Source: Lachnospiraceae bacterium
Lineage (GTDB): Bacteria > Bacillota > Clostridia > Lachnospirales > Lachnospiraceae
DNA length: 64,000 nucleotides
Assembly: GCA_902363825.1 (NCBI GenBank)
Contig: CABJBK010000007.1
Location: 120,894 to 184,893, forward strand
Reading direction: 5' to 3'
Part shown: positions 1 to 8,009 of the stretch, one piece after another
How positions within the stretch are numbered: the first letter of the stretch is position 1
Layout of the letters: each line of letters starts with the position of its first letter
Notes under the pieces: model-generated
What the model was told of the DNA's origin: nothing
Databases searched by the model: none
The model's input: the letters and a program-made list of their open reading frames with translations, nothing else
Made by a program: the position numbers and the translations under genes

Positions 1-372
1 TGCCCCGTTGCTCTTTCCCACAAATGCCGGAAGATCTCCGTAAACAACGGCATCCAGTTCACCGGCGGCAAGCGCTTCATTCAACGCAGGGCCTCCGCCC
101 GGAAAGAATGTAAAATCTAACCGGTATCCCGCCTTCTTTAATTCATCTTCCAGATACCCCTGTTTGTATGCCACATTCATCAGCTCCAGATTCATTGCGG
201 AATCCTCGGAACCGGAACCGCCGATCCGGATCACCTTTTCGTTTTCCTCTGACGGAGTTTCAGCTTCCGTTGCCACAACTGTACTGTCCTTTTTTGCGCC
301 GCAGCCGACAAGTCCGAATGTCATCGCTGCTGCCAGTAAAACGGTTCCTATTTTTTTCATCTGTTTTCTCAT
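1..372 (-). CDS. ABC transporter substrate-binding lipoprotein, sulfonate/taurine type (3' end outside window)
   Basis: This is the N-terminal 124 codons of an extracellular solute-binding lipoprotein; the rest lies beyond the window edge. A short basic n-region, a hydrophobic stretch and a lipobox ending LVGC predict lipidation at about Cys24. After an acidic linker the mature protein begins VIRIGGSG and continues with the pattern of the SsuA/TauA/NMT1-like family (a GGGPALNEALAAGELD segment, then DLPAF). The start is the ATG at 370-372, seven bases after AGAGGAG. It is the last gene of a minus-strand operon (ATPase, permease, DUF1254 protein, binding protein), so it should deliver substrate to the permease at 1687-2472. 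The substrate is not proven: the family takes alkanesulfonates, taurine, nitrate or thiamine precursors. Confidence 0.85.
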   Translation of the reverse strand, partial: MRKQMKKIGTVLLAAAMTFGLVGCGAKKDSTVVATEAETPSEENEKVIRIGGSGSEDSAMNLELMNVAYKQGYLEDELKKAGYRLDFTFFPGGGPALNEALAAGELDAVVYGDLPAFVGKSNGA

Positions 373-394
373 AATTGATCTCCTCTTTTCTTTC

Positions 395-1684
395 TTATTC
401 TACCGGTAATACGGTAGGGAATTCCCATTTCTTTTCTAACAGTTCCTCTGATGGCCCATAGATCCGCATCAGAAGCGTGAAAGAATCTTCCTCATACGGA
501 GACGGGATCCAGTTCGCAAAATACCGTTCATCCTCCGGTTTCTTCGGACCTATGATGACATCCAATGATCCATCCGCATTAAAGCAGAAATCCCGAAGTC
601 CATGGCTGTTGATCAGATATTTTTTATACGGATTGATGACCAGCTGTTCACTGGGCGAGCCGTATAAAATGACAGACCAGAAATATTTTGCCTGTGGCAG
701 ACCGTCTTTTTTGAAATGCAGCCGGTAGGTTTTCCTGCTGTCTAGTTTGTTCCCGTTTGAATCTGTTTCGAGATTTGGATAGATCGTATCGGTATACAGG
801 TTCGGCATAACCGCAAAATAGTTGATGTATGCCCGGTAGCGGTACTTTTTCCCGTAATCGCCTACGGAATCAATATATGCATGCCATCCGTTTGACTCAT
901 AGCCTTCGGTTCCCGTGTAGTTTAATATCGCCTGAAGCCCGTCTGCAAATCCCGCACGGATCTCTTCCTGCAACTGCGGCGGCAACGAATCATAAGTAAC
1001 ATCCGCGTCTGTCAGTTTCAGATCTCTCATATATCCGAGCATCTGATCATCATGCCTGGTATCTGCAAGCGTTCCAAGGAGCCGCTTTATAAATTCATCC
1101 GGCTTCATCTCTGTCATAAAAGAAGACTGTCCGTTGTAGTCCGCCGGGAGCGCCGGCCGCTCCCTGATACGATCCGGATACAGCGCCCGCATCACAAACT
1201 GATCCTGGATGGCATTGGCGGTTTTATAGTCTTTTTCCCCGTACGATTCCAACCGGATGATAAAATAATTTCTGGAATCCTCACTCCGAACCGGAATATA
1301 ATCTTTGTATGCTTCCGGGATCTCGGCATCCCGATACAGAATAATGTATTTTCCGGCACCGTTTTTCTCATTCTTGGTTCCTTTCGTCAATACCATTTCT
1401 GTTTTCAGATTTAGGATATTGACTAACAGATATCTGCTCTTATCCTCCAGCTCCGGTATTTCCAGTATGTATGGCGTGTGTTCCAGCTGGATCGGCAGGA
1501 AGGAATACAGCGTATCCTGATTCGGCTTATACATCCTGCGTTCCGCCTCAATAAATTTCCGGTTGTGCCGCAGCGTTGTATAAAACGCCCTGTCACCACT
1601 CGTCATTGCGTCTGTCCACACGATCGTAAACGCATATTCATATAGTTTCTGTGCTTTTTCCCGTAACGTCATCTCTTTTTGCAT
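395..1684 (-). CDS. DUF1254/DUF1214 domain protein
   Basis: This 429-residue protein has the DUF1254-then-DUF1214 arrangement. The N-terminal half carries the YNQDTLYS-like segment (here KPNQDTLYSF), and the C-terminal half carries the Y-F-W-S-V-x-LY pattern (AKYFWSVILYGS) and an NWIPSP motif near the end. No signal peptide is evident, so it appears cytoplasmic. The biochemical function of the family is unknown to me. It sits between the permease (ends 1687) and the binding protein (starts 372) of a sulfonate-type ABC importer, 2 bases after the permease stop, so it is co-transcribed and probably acts on or senses the imported compound. The start is ATG 1684 after GAGGG; an in-frame ATG four codons later is an alternative. 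Confidence 0.8.
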   Translation of the reverse strand: MQKEMTLREKAQKLYEYAFTIVWTDAMTSGDRAFYTTLRHNRKFIEAERRMYKPNQDTLYSFLPIQLEHTPYILEIPELEDKSRYLLVNILNLKTEMVLTKGTKNEKNGAGKYIILYRDAEIPEAYKDYIPVRSEDSRNYFIIRLESYGEKDYKTANAIQDQFVMRALYPDRIRERPALPADYNGQSSFMTEMKPDEFIKRLLGTLADTRHDDQMLGYMRDLKLTDADVTYDSLPPQLQEEIRAGFADGLQAILNYTGTEGYESNGWHAYIDSVGDYGKKYRYRAYINYFAVMPNLYTDTIYPNLETDSNGNKLDSRKTYRLHFKKDGLPQAKYFWSVILYGSPSEQLVINPYKKYLINSHGLRDFCFNADGSLDVIIGPKKPEDERYFANWIPSPYEEDSFTLLMRIYGPSEELLEKKWEFPTVLPVE

Positions 1685-1686
1685 CG

Positions 1687-2472
1687 TTATCCCTCTTTTC
1701 TCTGCGCCTGTTCAATTCTTCTCCACGGGGTCAGTGCCTCAAAGATCATTCCGATCCCCTTATCCATCAAAACTCCGACGATCCCAACAACGATCATGCA
1801 GACGATCACGACATCCGACTGCATATTGCTTCTTGCGGAGCTCATCCGATATCCGATCCCGCTGGTCGCCGCTATCAGTTCCGCCGCCACGACCGCCATC
1901 CAGGAACCGCCAAGTCCAAGCCTTAACCCGACCAGGATCTGCGGAATGGCATGCGGCAGATACACCTTTACAAAGGTCTGCCATCTTCCGAGCTTATACA
2001 GCCTTGCCACCTCGAGGTAGCCGCCCGGCGTGCGCTCGATCCCGCTCTGCGTATTTACCAGGATCTGAAAAAAAGCGACCAGGACGATGATGACCACCTT
2101 GGATGCCTCTCCGATCCCGCACCATAAAATGATAAGCGGAATCCATGCGATCATCGGGATCTGGCGGATCACTGTGATGATAGGAACAAACAGCTCTTTT
2201 ACCGGGCGGTACATTCCGATGAGTGAACCTAAAAATATGCCGAGAACCGCTGATATCAGGTAACCCTTTAATACACGCGACATGCTGACAAAAAGGTCTT
2301 CTTTCAGCTGCCCGCTCCGAAGCATTTCCAAAAACGTCTGACCGACATCCGGTATCGATGGAAGAATCCCACCCGGGATGGACGTATAAGTCGTTGCATA
2401 CAGCCAGACAAGTACAATAACTGCTGGGATCACAAGCGCAAGTACTACTTTTCGGATCCAATCTGTTTTCAT
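1687..2472 (-). CDS. ABC transporter permease, SsuC/TauC-like
   Basis: This is an inner membrane subunit of about 261 residues with roughly six hydrophobic segments and the BPD_transp_1 fold. The cytoplasmic EAA-like loop is visible as YLEVARLYKLGRWQTF followed by YLPHAIPQILVGLRLGLG, which matches the SsuC/TauC/NrtB group. I chose ATG 2472, eight bases after AGGAGG; the upstream GTG at 2481 overlaps that ribosome site and is unlikely. It lies 12 bases from the ATPase gene and just ahead of the DUF1254 gene, in a single operon. It should form a homodimer with the ATPase at 2485-3294. Confidence 0.88.
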   Translation of the reverse strand: MKTDWIRKVVLALVIPAVIVLVWLYATTYTSIPGGILPSIPDVGQTFLEMLRSGQLKEDLFVSMSRVLKGYLISAVLGIFLGSLIGMYRPVKELFVPIITVIRQIPMIAWIPLIILWCGIGEASKVVIIVLVAFFQILVNTQSGIERTPGGYLEVARLYKLGRWQTFVKVYLPHAIPQILVGLRLGLGGSWMAVVAAELIAATSGIGYRMSSARSNMQSDVVIVCMIVVGIVGVLMDKGIGMIFEALTPWRRIEQAQRKEG

Positions 2473-2484
2473 CTTTCGCACCTC

Positions 2485-3294
2485 CTAGATCACATAATCC
2501 GTTTCAATTTCCTGCTCGGAATTTTCAAACAGGTAATCATAGATTTTCTTTTTCACATAGGTAAAATCCACGCTGTTCCGGCTTCTCGCCGCTTCTGTGA
2601 CCGTGATGATATCCCTGATCTCTCCCGGTCTCGCGCTCATCACCACTATGCGGTTTCCAAGCACGATCGCCTCGTCGATATCATGTGTCACCATGACCAT
2701 CGTGGTTCCCTCTTTTTTCTGGATCTTTAAGATCTCCTTCTGCATCTGTATCCTTGTCAGCGCATCCAGAGCGCCAAACGGTTCATCCAAAAGCAGGATC
2801 GTCGGATTGTTCGCAAGCCCCCGCGCGATCGCCGCCCGCTGTGACATTCCTCCCGACAGCTGACTCGGATAACTGTTTTCAAATCCGTTTAGTCCAACCA
2901 GTTCCAGATGCTTTCTGACCTTCTCTTCTTTTTCCGCTTTCGAGATCCCGCGCAGCCCGAATCCCACATTATCTTTGATCTTAAGCCAGGGCAGAAGCCT
3001 GTGATCCTGAAACACCATTCCACAGTTGGGACCGGGTCCTTCTACTGCATGTCCGTTCCGCTCTACGATCCCGGTTTCATAATCTACAAGCCCGCACATG
3101 ATTTTTAATAATGTACTCTTGCCACATCCGCTGTGTCCGACAATCGTAATAAATTCGCCCTTTTTTACTTTCAGATTGATGTCCCGCAAAACCTCCATCA
3201 GCTGTTTATCCACGAAAAACTGTTTGCTTAAATGTTCCACATTGATGATGAAGTTGTCATCGTTTTCTGTTTTCTCATTCGTTGTACCGTTCAT
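2485..3294 (-). CDS. ABC transporter ATP-binding protein, SsuB/TauB-like
   Basis: This 269-residue nucleotide-binding subunit has Walker A GHSGCGKST, a Q-loop in VFQDHRLLPWL, signature LSGGMSQRAAIARGL, Walker B ILLLDEPFGALD and the switch His in MVTHDIDEA. The set matches the SsuB/TauB/NrtD family that energises import of sulfonates, taurine or nitrate. It is the first gene of its operon. The start is ATG 3294 with AGGAGG at 3302-3307, and a good promoter lies just upstream. The operon order ATPase, permease, DUF1254, binding protein is unusual because of the extra DUF gene. Confidence 0.9.
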   Translation of the reverse strand: MNGTTNEKTENDDNFIINVEHLSKQFFVDKQLMEVLRDINLKVKKGEFITIVGHSGCGKSTLLKIMCGLVDYETGIVERNGHAVEGPGPNCGMVFQDHRLLPWLKIKDNVGFGLRGISKAEKEEKVRKHLELVGLNGFENSYPSQLSGGMSQRAAIARGLANNPTILLLDEPFGALDALTRIQMQKEILKIQKKEGTTMVMVTHDIDEAIVLGNRIVVMSARPGEIRDIITVTEAARSRNSVDFTYVKKKIYDYLFENSEQEIETDYVI

Positions 3295-3319
3295 GACCTT
3301 CCCTCCTGTTCATGGGACA

Positions 3320-3349
3320 ATTATATACACAGGTGCTCCGCTTCTTCAA
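3320..3349 (-). promoter_or_regulatory. Predicted sigma-A promoter of the sulfonate-type ABC operon
   Basis: Read on the minus strand: -35 TTGAAG (3344-3349), 18 bases, then -10 TATAAT (3320-3325). Transcription would start near 3312, giving a leader of about 18 bases before the ATPase start codon. No other promoter is needed for the four genes downstream. Confidence 0.6.
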
Positions 3350-3382
3350 AACCGATTCGTGAAAACGTGTTCAGCCGCATTT

Positions 3383-3425
3383 TTGCACAGAGACGGGATG
3401 CGTTCCGCATCCCGTCTCTGTGCAA
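3383..3425. repeat. Perfect 20-bp inverted repeat with 3-base loop, upstream of the ABC operon promoter
   Basis: Arms 3383-3402 and 3406-3425 are exact reverse complements (core GACGGGATGCG / CGCATCCCGTC) around the loop ttc. It lies between the tcdA terminator and the ABC promoter, its near edge 33 bases upstream of the -35 box. Neither side has the T-tract expected of a terminator. A smaller hairpin (gacgc-t-cgtgc / gcacg-gcgtc) follows at 3439-3461. It could be an operator or a relic of a small palindromic element. Confidence 0.6.
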
Positions 3426-3482
3426 CGGTCGTCAAATGGACGCTCGTGCAAGCACGGCGTCTATTTTCCTCGTCGTCATTAC

Positions 3483-3528
3483 AAAAAAGAGCATCCAGAT
3501 CCGGTTTTTCTCCGGTTTTGAATGCCCT
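3483..3528 (-). terminator. Intrinsic terminator after tcdA
   Basis: On the minus strand the arm AGGGCAT (3522-3528) pairs with ATGCTCT (3488-3494, one G-T pair) around an inner CCGG/CCGG stem, and TTTTTT follows. It lies 23 bases past the tcdA stop codon and closes the larE-tcdA unit. Confidence 0.65.
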
Positions 3529-3551
3529 TTTTGATATTTCCCAGTATTCTT

Positions 3552-4319
3552 TTACTCTGCTTTTCTTTGAATGGTCAGATCCTTTACGACCTCGCCCGCA
3601 ATGATCAGTCCCACCACAGATGGCACAAACGCCACACTGCCCGGGATATCCCGGCGCTCGGTACACTTGTGCGCCGCTCCCGGCGGACAGATACAGTTTG
3701 TCCGGCAGCTCACGCTCATATCGTCAAGCGGTCTGGTCGGCTTTTCGGTTGAATAGACTACCTTTAATTTCTTTACTCCGCGTTTCTTTAACTCACGGCG
3801 CATGACCTTTGCAAGCGGACACATGCTGGTCTTATAAATGTCAGCTACCTGGAATTTGGTCGGATCGAGCTTGTTTCCGGCTCCCATACTGCTGATGACC
3901 GGTACCCCGCACTCCTTCGCGCGCATGATGATCTCCAGCTTCGCCGTCACGGTATCCACTGCGTCCACGACATAGGAATACTCGTTAAAGTCAAATTCAT
4001 CCGCATTTTCCGGAAGATAGAAACATTTTCTTACCTCCACCTCCGCGTCCTGATTGATCTCTAAAATACGGTCGCGCATTACTTCCGCCTTGTATTTTCC
4101 GACTGTCTTACGCGTCGCAATGATCTGGCGGTTCAGGTTGGTAAGACATACCTTATCATCATCTACCAGAACAAAGGAACCAACGCCGCTTCTCGCAAGT
4201 GCCTCTGCCACATAACCGCCGACTCCGCCGATACCAAAGATCGCCACCTTTGCCTCTGCCAGCCGGTCCATATTGTCTTTCCCCAGTAAAAGCTGGGTTC
4301 TCGAAAACTGATTTAACAT
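3552..4319 (-). CDS. tcdA: tRNA threonylcarbamoyladenosine dehydratase (TcdA/CsdL family)
   Basis: This 255-residue E1-like (ThiF/MoeB) enzyme uses ATP to cyclise t6A37 in tRNA to the hydantoin form ct6A. The N-terminal nucleotide-binding motif GIGGVGGYVAEAL (about 29-41), the adenylation-region segment LTNLNRQI, and the family-specific RPLDDMSVSCRTNCICPPG stretch all point to TcdA and away from MoeB/ThiF, as does the length. Start ATG 4319 follows AAGGAG; the larE stop lies three bases upstream, so the two genes are co-transcribed. The neighbouring larE is also an ATP-using sulfur/adenylation enzyme, but a functional link is not known to me. Confidence 0.9.
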   Translation of the reverse strand: MLNQFSRTQLLLGKDNMDRLAEAKVAIFGIGGVGGYVAEALARSGVGSFVLVDDDKVCLTNLNRQIIATRKTVGKYKAEVMRDRILEINQDAEVEVRKCFYLPENADEFDFNEYSYVVDAVDTVTAKLEIIMRAKECGVPVISSMGAGNKLDPTKFQVADIYKTSMCPLAKVMRRELKKRGVKKLKVVYSTEKPTRPLDDMSVSCRTNCICPPGAAHKCTERRDIPGSVAFVPSVVGLIIAGEVVKDLTIQRKAE

Positions 4320-4322
4320 GAT

Positions 4323-5168
4323 CTACTCCTTTTTTTCTATTTTTGTATCAATCGTCTCATTCATGCTGCCGGTGCGATACCCCTGCAGATCCAGTGTAAC
4401 ATAGGAAAATCCAAGTTTTTTCAGATACGCATAAATCTGTGTACGCGTCTTTTCTTCGATCAGCCGTGGGAATTCCTCCGGCATGATCTCGATCCGCGCG
4501 ATGAGCCCGCTCTCATTTCCATGGATGCGCACCCGCACCTGATGAAATCCGAGATCCAAAAGCAGCTGTTCTGCCGCATCCAACATGCCAAGCTTCTCCT
4601 CGCTTATGGTTTCCCCATAGACAAACCGGGAAGAAAGACAGGCAAACGACTGTTTATTCCAGGTCGGAAGTCCAAGCTCCTTTGAAAGCTCACGGATCTC
4701 CTCTTTATAAAGCTTCGCATAGCGCAGCGGACTTTTGATCTCAAGCTCCTTCACTGCGACAAGCCCCGGCCGGTAATCCCCGTTATCATCCATGTTCGAG
4801 CCTTCTGCCACAGCCTTTATCTGATGCTCCTCCGCGATTGCCAGTATCTTTTCAAATAATTCATGCTTGCAGAGATAACAGCGATTCTTCGGATTGTTCC
4901 GAAATCCCTCAATATCCAGCTCCTCCGACTGACAGACGATATGCCGGATCTGATTTTTTTCACAGAACTCCTTTGCCTCATTTAATTCCCGCTTCGGAAA
5001 CGAACAGGAAGACGCTGTGACCGCGATCACGTTTTCTCTGCCAAGCGTATCCAGTGCCGCTTTCAACAGAAACGTAGAATCCACACCGCTGGAAAACGCG
5101 ACTGCCACACTGCCGAGCTCCTTTAAATAATTTTGCAATGTCTCATATTTTTCATGTAAAAGATCCAT
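4323..5168 (-). CDS. larE: ATP-dependent sacrificial sulfur transferase LarE
   Basis: This 281-residue PP-loop enzyme (SSGVDST at 26-32) adenylates and thiolates the pyridinium carboxylates of the nickel-pincer nucleotide cofactor. Cys177 in SFACLSSRF corresponds to the Cys176 that L. plantarum LarE sacrifices as sulfur donor. A CxxC pair (Cys97 and Cys100, RCYLCK) is also present, which fits the three-cysteine LarE class reported to hold an Fe-S cluster rather than destroying itself; that is my inference from three visible cysteines. The partner genes larB and larC lie at 16889-18944 on the same strand. No larA racemase gene is in the window. Start ATG 5168. Confidence 0.9.
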   Translation of the reverse strand: MDLLHEKYETLQNYLKELGSVAVAFSSGVDSTFLLKAALDTLGRENVIAVTASSCSFPKRELNEAKEFCEKNQIRHIVCQSEELDIEGFRNNPKNRCYLCKHELFEKILAIAEEHQIKAVAEGSNMDDNGDYRPGLVAVKELEIKSPLRYAKLYKEEIRELSKELGLPTWNKQSFACLSSRFVYGETISEEKLGMLDAAEQLLLDLGFHQVRVRIHGNESGLIARIEIMPEEFPRLIEEKTRTQIYAYLKKLGFSYVTLDLQGYRTGSMNETIDTKIEKKE

Positions 5169-5201
5169 ATCTGTTCTCCCGTGTCAAAATACTTACAGAT
5201 T

Positions 5202-5230
5202 ACTATACCACATTTTTGCGGGAGGAACAA
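5202..5230 (-). promoter_or_regulatory. Predicted promoter of larE-tcdA
   Basis: On the minus strand: -35 TTGTTC (5225-5230), 17 bases, -10 TATAGT (5202-5207), preceded by TGG as an extended -10. The start site would be near 5195, about 27 bases before the larE ATG. Confidence 0.5.
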
Positions 5231-5243
5231 CTGACCAAAAATT

Positions 5244-6596
5244 TTAAAAAGTTACCTGTGGCGACTTATTCCGCCTTTTTAAATAAAACATACAACCAAG
5301 GCACAGCACCAGCTGCAGCGCAGATGACATCGGCGTTGCCAGTCCGATATGAAACAGCGACGGATTCGGCTGGATACTCATCAGATAGGATACCGGTACC
5401 CGCACGCCGAATGCTCCAATGATTCCCTGCACCATCACAAATTTTGTCATGCCAATACCATTGTAAAATCCCGTATAGCAGAAGAAAATCGCCGTAAACA
5501 TACAGTCCACCGCATAGGCTTTCAGGTAATCCGCTGCCGCTGCGACCACATCAGGATCTGATGAGAAGATTCCGGCCATTGCATCTCCATGGAAAAATGC
5601 CAGGAAAAACATGCAGACGCCGATCGCAAAGGAAAACACGGCACCATAATGCAGCGCTTTTTTCGCCCGATCTATGCGTCCCGCTCCATAGTTTTGTGCT
5701 ACAAAAGCAGAGATCGACTGCATAAATGCAGATGAAATAAGCATGATAAATGCACAGACCTTTTCTGCAACTCCCACACCGGCAGACGCTGTGACTCCCA
5801 TGGAATTTACGATTGCAAGAATGATCAAAAACGAAATACTCACAAGCAGATCCTGCAACGCGATCGGCGCACCAAGTCCGATCATTTTTTTAAGCGTCCA
5901 GCCATGCATCTTCAGATCGTTTCTTTTCATTTCAAACGGCAGTTCTTTTTTCCGAATCACCAGATAAGAGACAACAACACTCACCACCTGCGCAAACACA
6001 GTTGCAATCGCAGCGCCTTCTGTTCCGAGGTGAAATCCCGCACAGAGCAGCAGATCTCCCGCGATATTACATACACAGGCAATCGCCACTGTGAGAAGCG
6101 GTGTCCGCGAATCACCCAGTCCGCGAAAAATACAGCCGATCAGATTATAGGCTACGATCACAAGCATACCGCCTCCGCAGATCCGCACATAACCAACTGT
6201 CTTGTCAAATGCCACCGCCGGTGCATTCATGATACTGCTAAGCTGCGGTGCAAAAACGACGAGCAGCACAGTCATAATAACTGCGATCACGGCAAACATT
6301 AAAATTGCCGTACCTACCGTACGTCCGCCCTCTTTCTTTTTGCCGCTTCCAATCTGCTGACCAAGCAGGATCGTCGTTCCCATAGCAAAGCTGCTGACCA
6401 GATTGGTTAGCGTCATCATGATCTGTGAACCTGTTGAAACAGCGGAAACATCCGCAGATGAAGCAAATTTTCCTACGATCAGCAGATCGACCGCTCCATA
6501 CATTGCCTGCAAAAACAACGCAAAAAGCACCGGCATTGCAAACAGGATCAGTGATTTTAGAATTTTTCCTTCTGTAAATGTTACTTTTTGATCCAT
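5244..6596 (-). CDS. MATE family efflux transporter
   Basis: This 450-residue protein of about 12 membrane segments is a MATE (multidrug and toxic compound extrusion) cation-coupled antiporter. Family hallmarks include the N-terminal TEGKILKSLILFAMPV segment, the FALFLQAMYGAVDLLIVG helix and the repeated LGDSRTPLL motif. I chose the ATG at 6596 after AGGAGA, because the conserved N-terminus begins there. An in-frame TTG at 6692 (with GGAGG before it) would add 32 residues translated straight through a terminator hairpin. The gene has its own predicted promoter at 6716-6744, and the hairpin lies between promoter and start, so expression may be attenuated. The substrate cannot be told from sequence. 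Confidence 0.9.
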   Translation of the reverse strand: MDQKVTFTEGKILKSLILFAMPVLFALFLQAMYGAVDLLIVGKFASSADVSAVSTGSQIMMTLTNLVSSFAMGTTILLGQQIGSGKKKEGGRTVGTAILMFAVIAVIMTVLLVVFAPQLSSIMNAPAVAFDKTVGYVRICGGGMLVIVAYNLIGCIFRGLGDSRTPLLTVAIACVCNIAGDLLLCAGFHLGTEGAAIATVFAQVVSVVVSYLVIRKKELPFEMKRNDLKMHGWTLKKMIGLGAPIALQDLLVSISFLIILAIVNSMGVTASAGVGVAEKVCAFIMLISSAFMQSISAFVAQNYGAGRIDRAKKALHYGAVFSFAIGVCMFFLAFFHGDAMAGIFSSDPDVVAAAADYLKAYAVDCMFTAIFFCYTGFYNGIGMTKFVMVQGIIGAFGVRVPVSYLMSIQPNPSLFHIGLATPMSSALQLVLCLGCMFYLKRRNKSPQVTF

Positions 6597-6620
6597 ATCT
6601 GTCTCCTTTGTATTTTCTAA

Positions 6621-6670
6621 TCTAAAAAAGCCGGATAAGACCGCAGGTATTTCAACCTGCCATCTTATCC
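6621..6670 (-). terminator. Terminator/attenuator hairpin in the MATE leader
   Basis: On the minus strand GGATAAGA (6663-6670) pairs with TCTTATCC (6633-6640), with an inner GCAGGT/ACCTGC stem and a 2x2 internal loop, followed by GGC and TTTTTT (6624-6629). It lies downstream of the predicted MATE promoter and 25 bases before the MATE start. It could simply end the ferritin-like gene's transcript (stop at 6758), but its position also makes it a candidate attenuator. Confidence 0.7.
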
Positions 6671-6715
6671 AGCTATTGTTTCCTTCGAACAATGAACCCT
6701 CCGATGAGCATAACG

Positions 6716-6744
6716 AGTATACTACATTCCGGGTTCATCGTCAA
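6716..6744 (-). promoter_or_regulatory. Predicted promoter of the MATE gene
   Basis: On the minus strand: -35 TTGACG (6739-6744), 17 bases, -10 TATACT (6716-6721). Both boxes match five of six consensus bases. It lies immediately after the ferritin-like gene. The resulting leader of about 110 bases contains a small ATTGTT/AACAAT hairpin (6675-6693) and then the terminator hairpin. Confidence 0.6.
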
Positions 6745-6757
6745 TATCGGCTTTTTC

Positions 6758-7216
6758 CTATGACATTCCGTTTGCCTCTTTGTATTTGTAGAGCATCTCC
6801 GCATGGTTCTGCTCCTCGATCTGGATATCTGCCAGAAGTTTTCTGAGTTCCGGGTCTCCAAAATTAAAAACATTTGAGTTATACTCGGAAGATACCAGCT
6901 TTTCCGTTCCGATACAGTCTGTTGCGAGGAAGCAGTCAGACTTTTTGTCTTCCGGGTTGCCAAGCTGGGTATAAGATGCTTTCGGCTCATAGTCCTTTCC
7001 ATCTGAATCATTGCAGTTACAGGAGGGAACCTGTCCGTTTAAGACCTGTCCGAGTGAATCTAAATGTTTCTGCTCCTCTTTCTGCAGACGGCCGAACAGG
7101 TTTTTCAGCTCCTGATCCTTTGCCTGTTCACCGTACTTTTTGTACTTCTCCACACAGCTCTGTTCCTGCGTCTGCAAGTCTTTGATCACGTTCATTTCTT
7201 TTTCTGTTAAAACCAT
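6758..7216 (-). CDS. Ferritin-like domain protein, spore coat CotF-like
   Basis: This 152-residue helical protein has two antiparallel-helix halves, each ending in an ExxH-type motif (EEQKH near 68-72 and EEQNH near 137-141) with acidic residues in the partner helices. That pattern suits a ferritin-like four-helix bundle with a possible di-metal site. The central linker (about 65-100) is polar and carries four cysteines (CNC and two more). Similar clostridial proteins are commonly annotated as spore coat proteins of the CotF type; I cannot confirm a coat role here. Start ATG 7216 follows GAGGAG. It appears monocistronic, with a separate promoter for the MATE gene downstream. Confidence 0.6.
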   Translation of the reverse strand: MVLTEKEMNVIKDLQTQEQSCVEKYKKYGEQAKDQELKNLFGRLQKEEQKHLDSLGQVLNGQVPSCNCNDSDGKDYEPKASYTQLGNPEDKKSDCFLATDCIGTEKLVSSEYNSNVFNFGDPELRKLLADIQIEEQNHAEMLYKYKEANGMS

Positions 7217-7330
7217 TTTTCTTTCTCCTCACATAAATCTGATGTATTTGTTTTCAGATCTAGTATGAGCAGAAATTTCTTTTTTATCCTTTTTCAAGAA
7301 ATTATTTTGTATAAAACTGTCCACCTGTTT

Positions 7331-7987
7331 TTATTTGTCTCCAAATACCGCGCGGTAATCCGCCTGGAATTTCTCAATGCCCTGATCCGTCAGCGGATGC
7401 TTTGTCATCTGCTCGATCACCTTGTACGGAACCGTTGCGATATCCGCTCCCGCAAGTGCGCAGTCCGTCACATGGATCGGGTTGCGGACGGATGCTGCGA
7501 TGATCTCGGTCTCATAGCCGTAGATGTCAAAAATCTCCGCAATCGTACGCACGAGTTCGATCCCCGGCTGGCTGATATCATCAAGTCTTCCAAGGAACGG
7601 AGATACATACGTTGCCCCTGCCTCTGCCGCAAGCAGTGCCTGGTTTGCGGAAAAGATCAATGTGACGTTGGTCTTGATCCCCTCTGCGGAGAGCGCTTTC
7701 ACTGCCTTTAAGCCTTCTACGGTCATCGGGATCTTTACAACCATGTTTTTATGGATCGCCGCGATCTCGCGTCCTTCTTTTATCATGCCTTCCGCGTCTG
7801 TGGTGGTCGCTTTTACCTCACCGCTGATCGGTCCGTCCACGATGGATGTGATCTCTTTGATGACTTCGGTAAAGTCTCTGCCCTCTTTCGCGATCAAGGA
7901 CGGATTTGTGGTAACGCCGCAGATCACGCCCATGTCATTTGCTTTTCGGATATCTTCTACATTTGCTGTGTCAATAAAAAATTTCAT
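7331..7987 (-). CDS. Transaldolase / fructose-6-phosphate aldolase family
   Basis: This 218-residue class I aldolase belongs to the small transaldolase (TalC/MipB/FSA) family. The N-terminus [13 protein letters not shown] and the segment [15 protein letters not shown] are diagnostic. The Schiff-base lysine is Lys85 in NMVVKIP. I chose the ATG at 7987; the open frame runs 44 codons further upstream into the isomerase gene without a conserved extension. In a pentose operon it most likely transfers dihydroxyacetone units between sedoheptulose-7-P and glyceraldehyde-3-P (pentose phosphate pathway). Fructose-6-phosphate aldolase activity cannot be excluded by eye. It is the last gene, 22 bases after the isomerase. 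Confidence 0.88.
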   Translation of the reverse strand: MKFFIDTANVEDIRKANDMGVICGVTTNPSLIAKEGRDFTEVIKEITSIVDGPISGEVKATTTDAEGMIKEGREIAAIHKNMVVKIPMTVEGLKAVKALSAEGIKTNVTLIFSANQALLAAEAGATYVSPFLGRLDDISQPGIELVRTIAEIFDIYGYETEIIAASVRNPIHVTDCALAGADIATVPYKVIEQMTKHPLTDQGIEKFQADYRAVFGDK

Positions 7988-8009
7988 AACATTTTTCCTC
8001 TTTTCTTCT

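Noticed and set aside
1651..2090. Plus-strand open frames opposite the permease and many similar frames elsewhere
   Set aside because: They mirror conserved minus-strand genes, lack ribosome sites and give low-complexity, Arg/Ser/Pro-rich translations.
3346..3666. Open minus-strand frame covering the gap upstream of the ABC operon
   Set aside because: It runs antisense-free but out of frame through the end of tcdA and its terminator, has repetitive content from the palindrome, and shows no recognisable protein.
6597..6692. A 32-residue N-terminal extension of the MATE protein from TTG 6692
   Set aside because: The extension is encoded by the terminator hairpin and is not typical of MATE N-termini; I kept it only as a possible regulatory frame.
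6683..6715. A 12-codon leader ORF (MLIGGFIVRRKQ) in the MATE leader
   Set aside because: Its ATG lies four bases after the -10 box, at or before the expected transcription start, so it would not be translated from that promoter.
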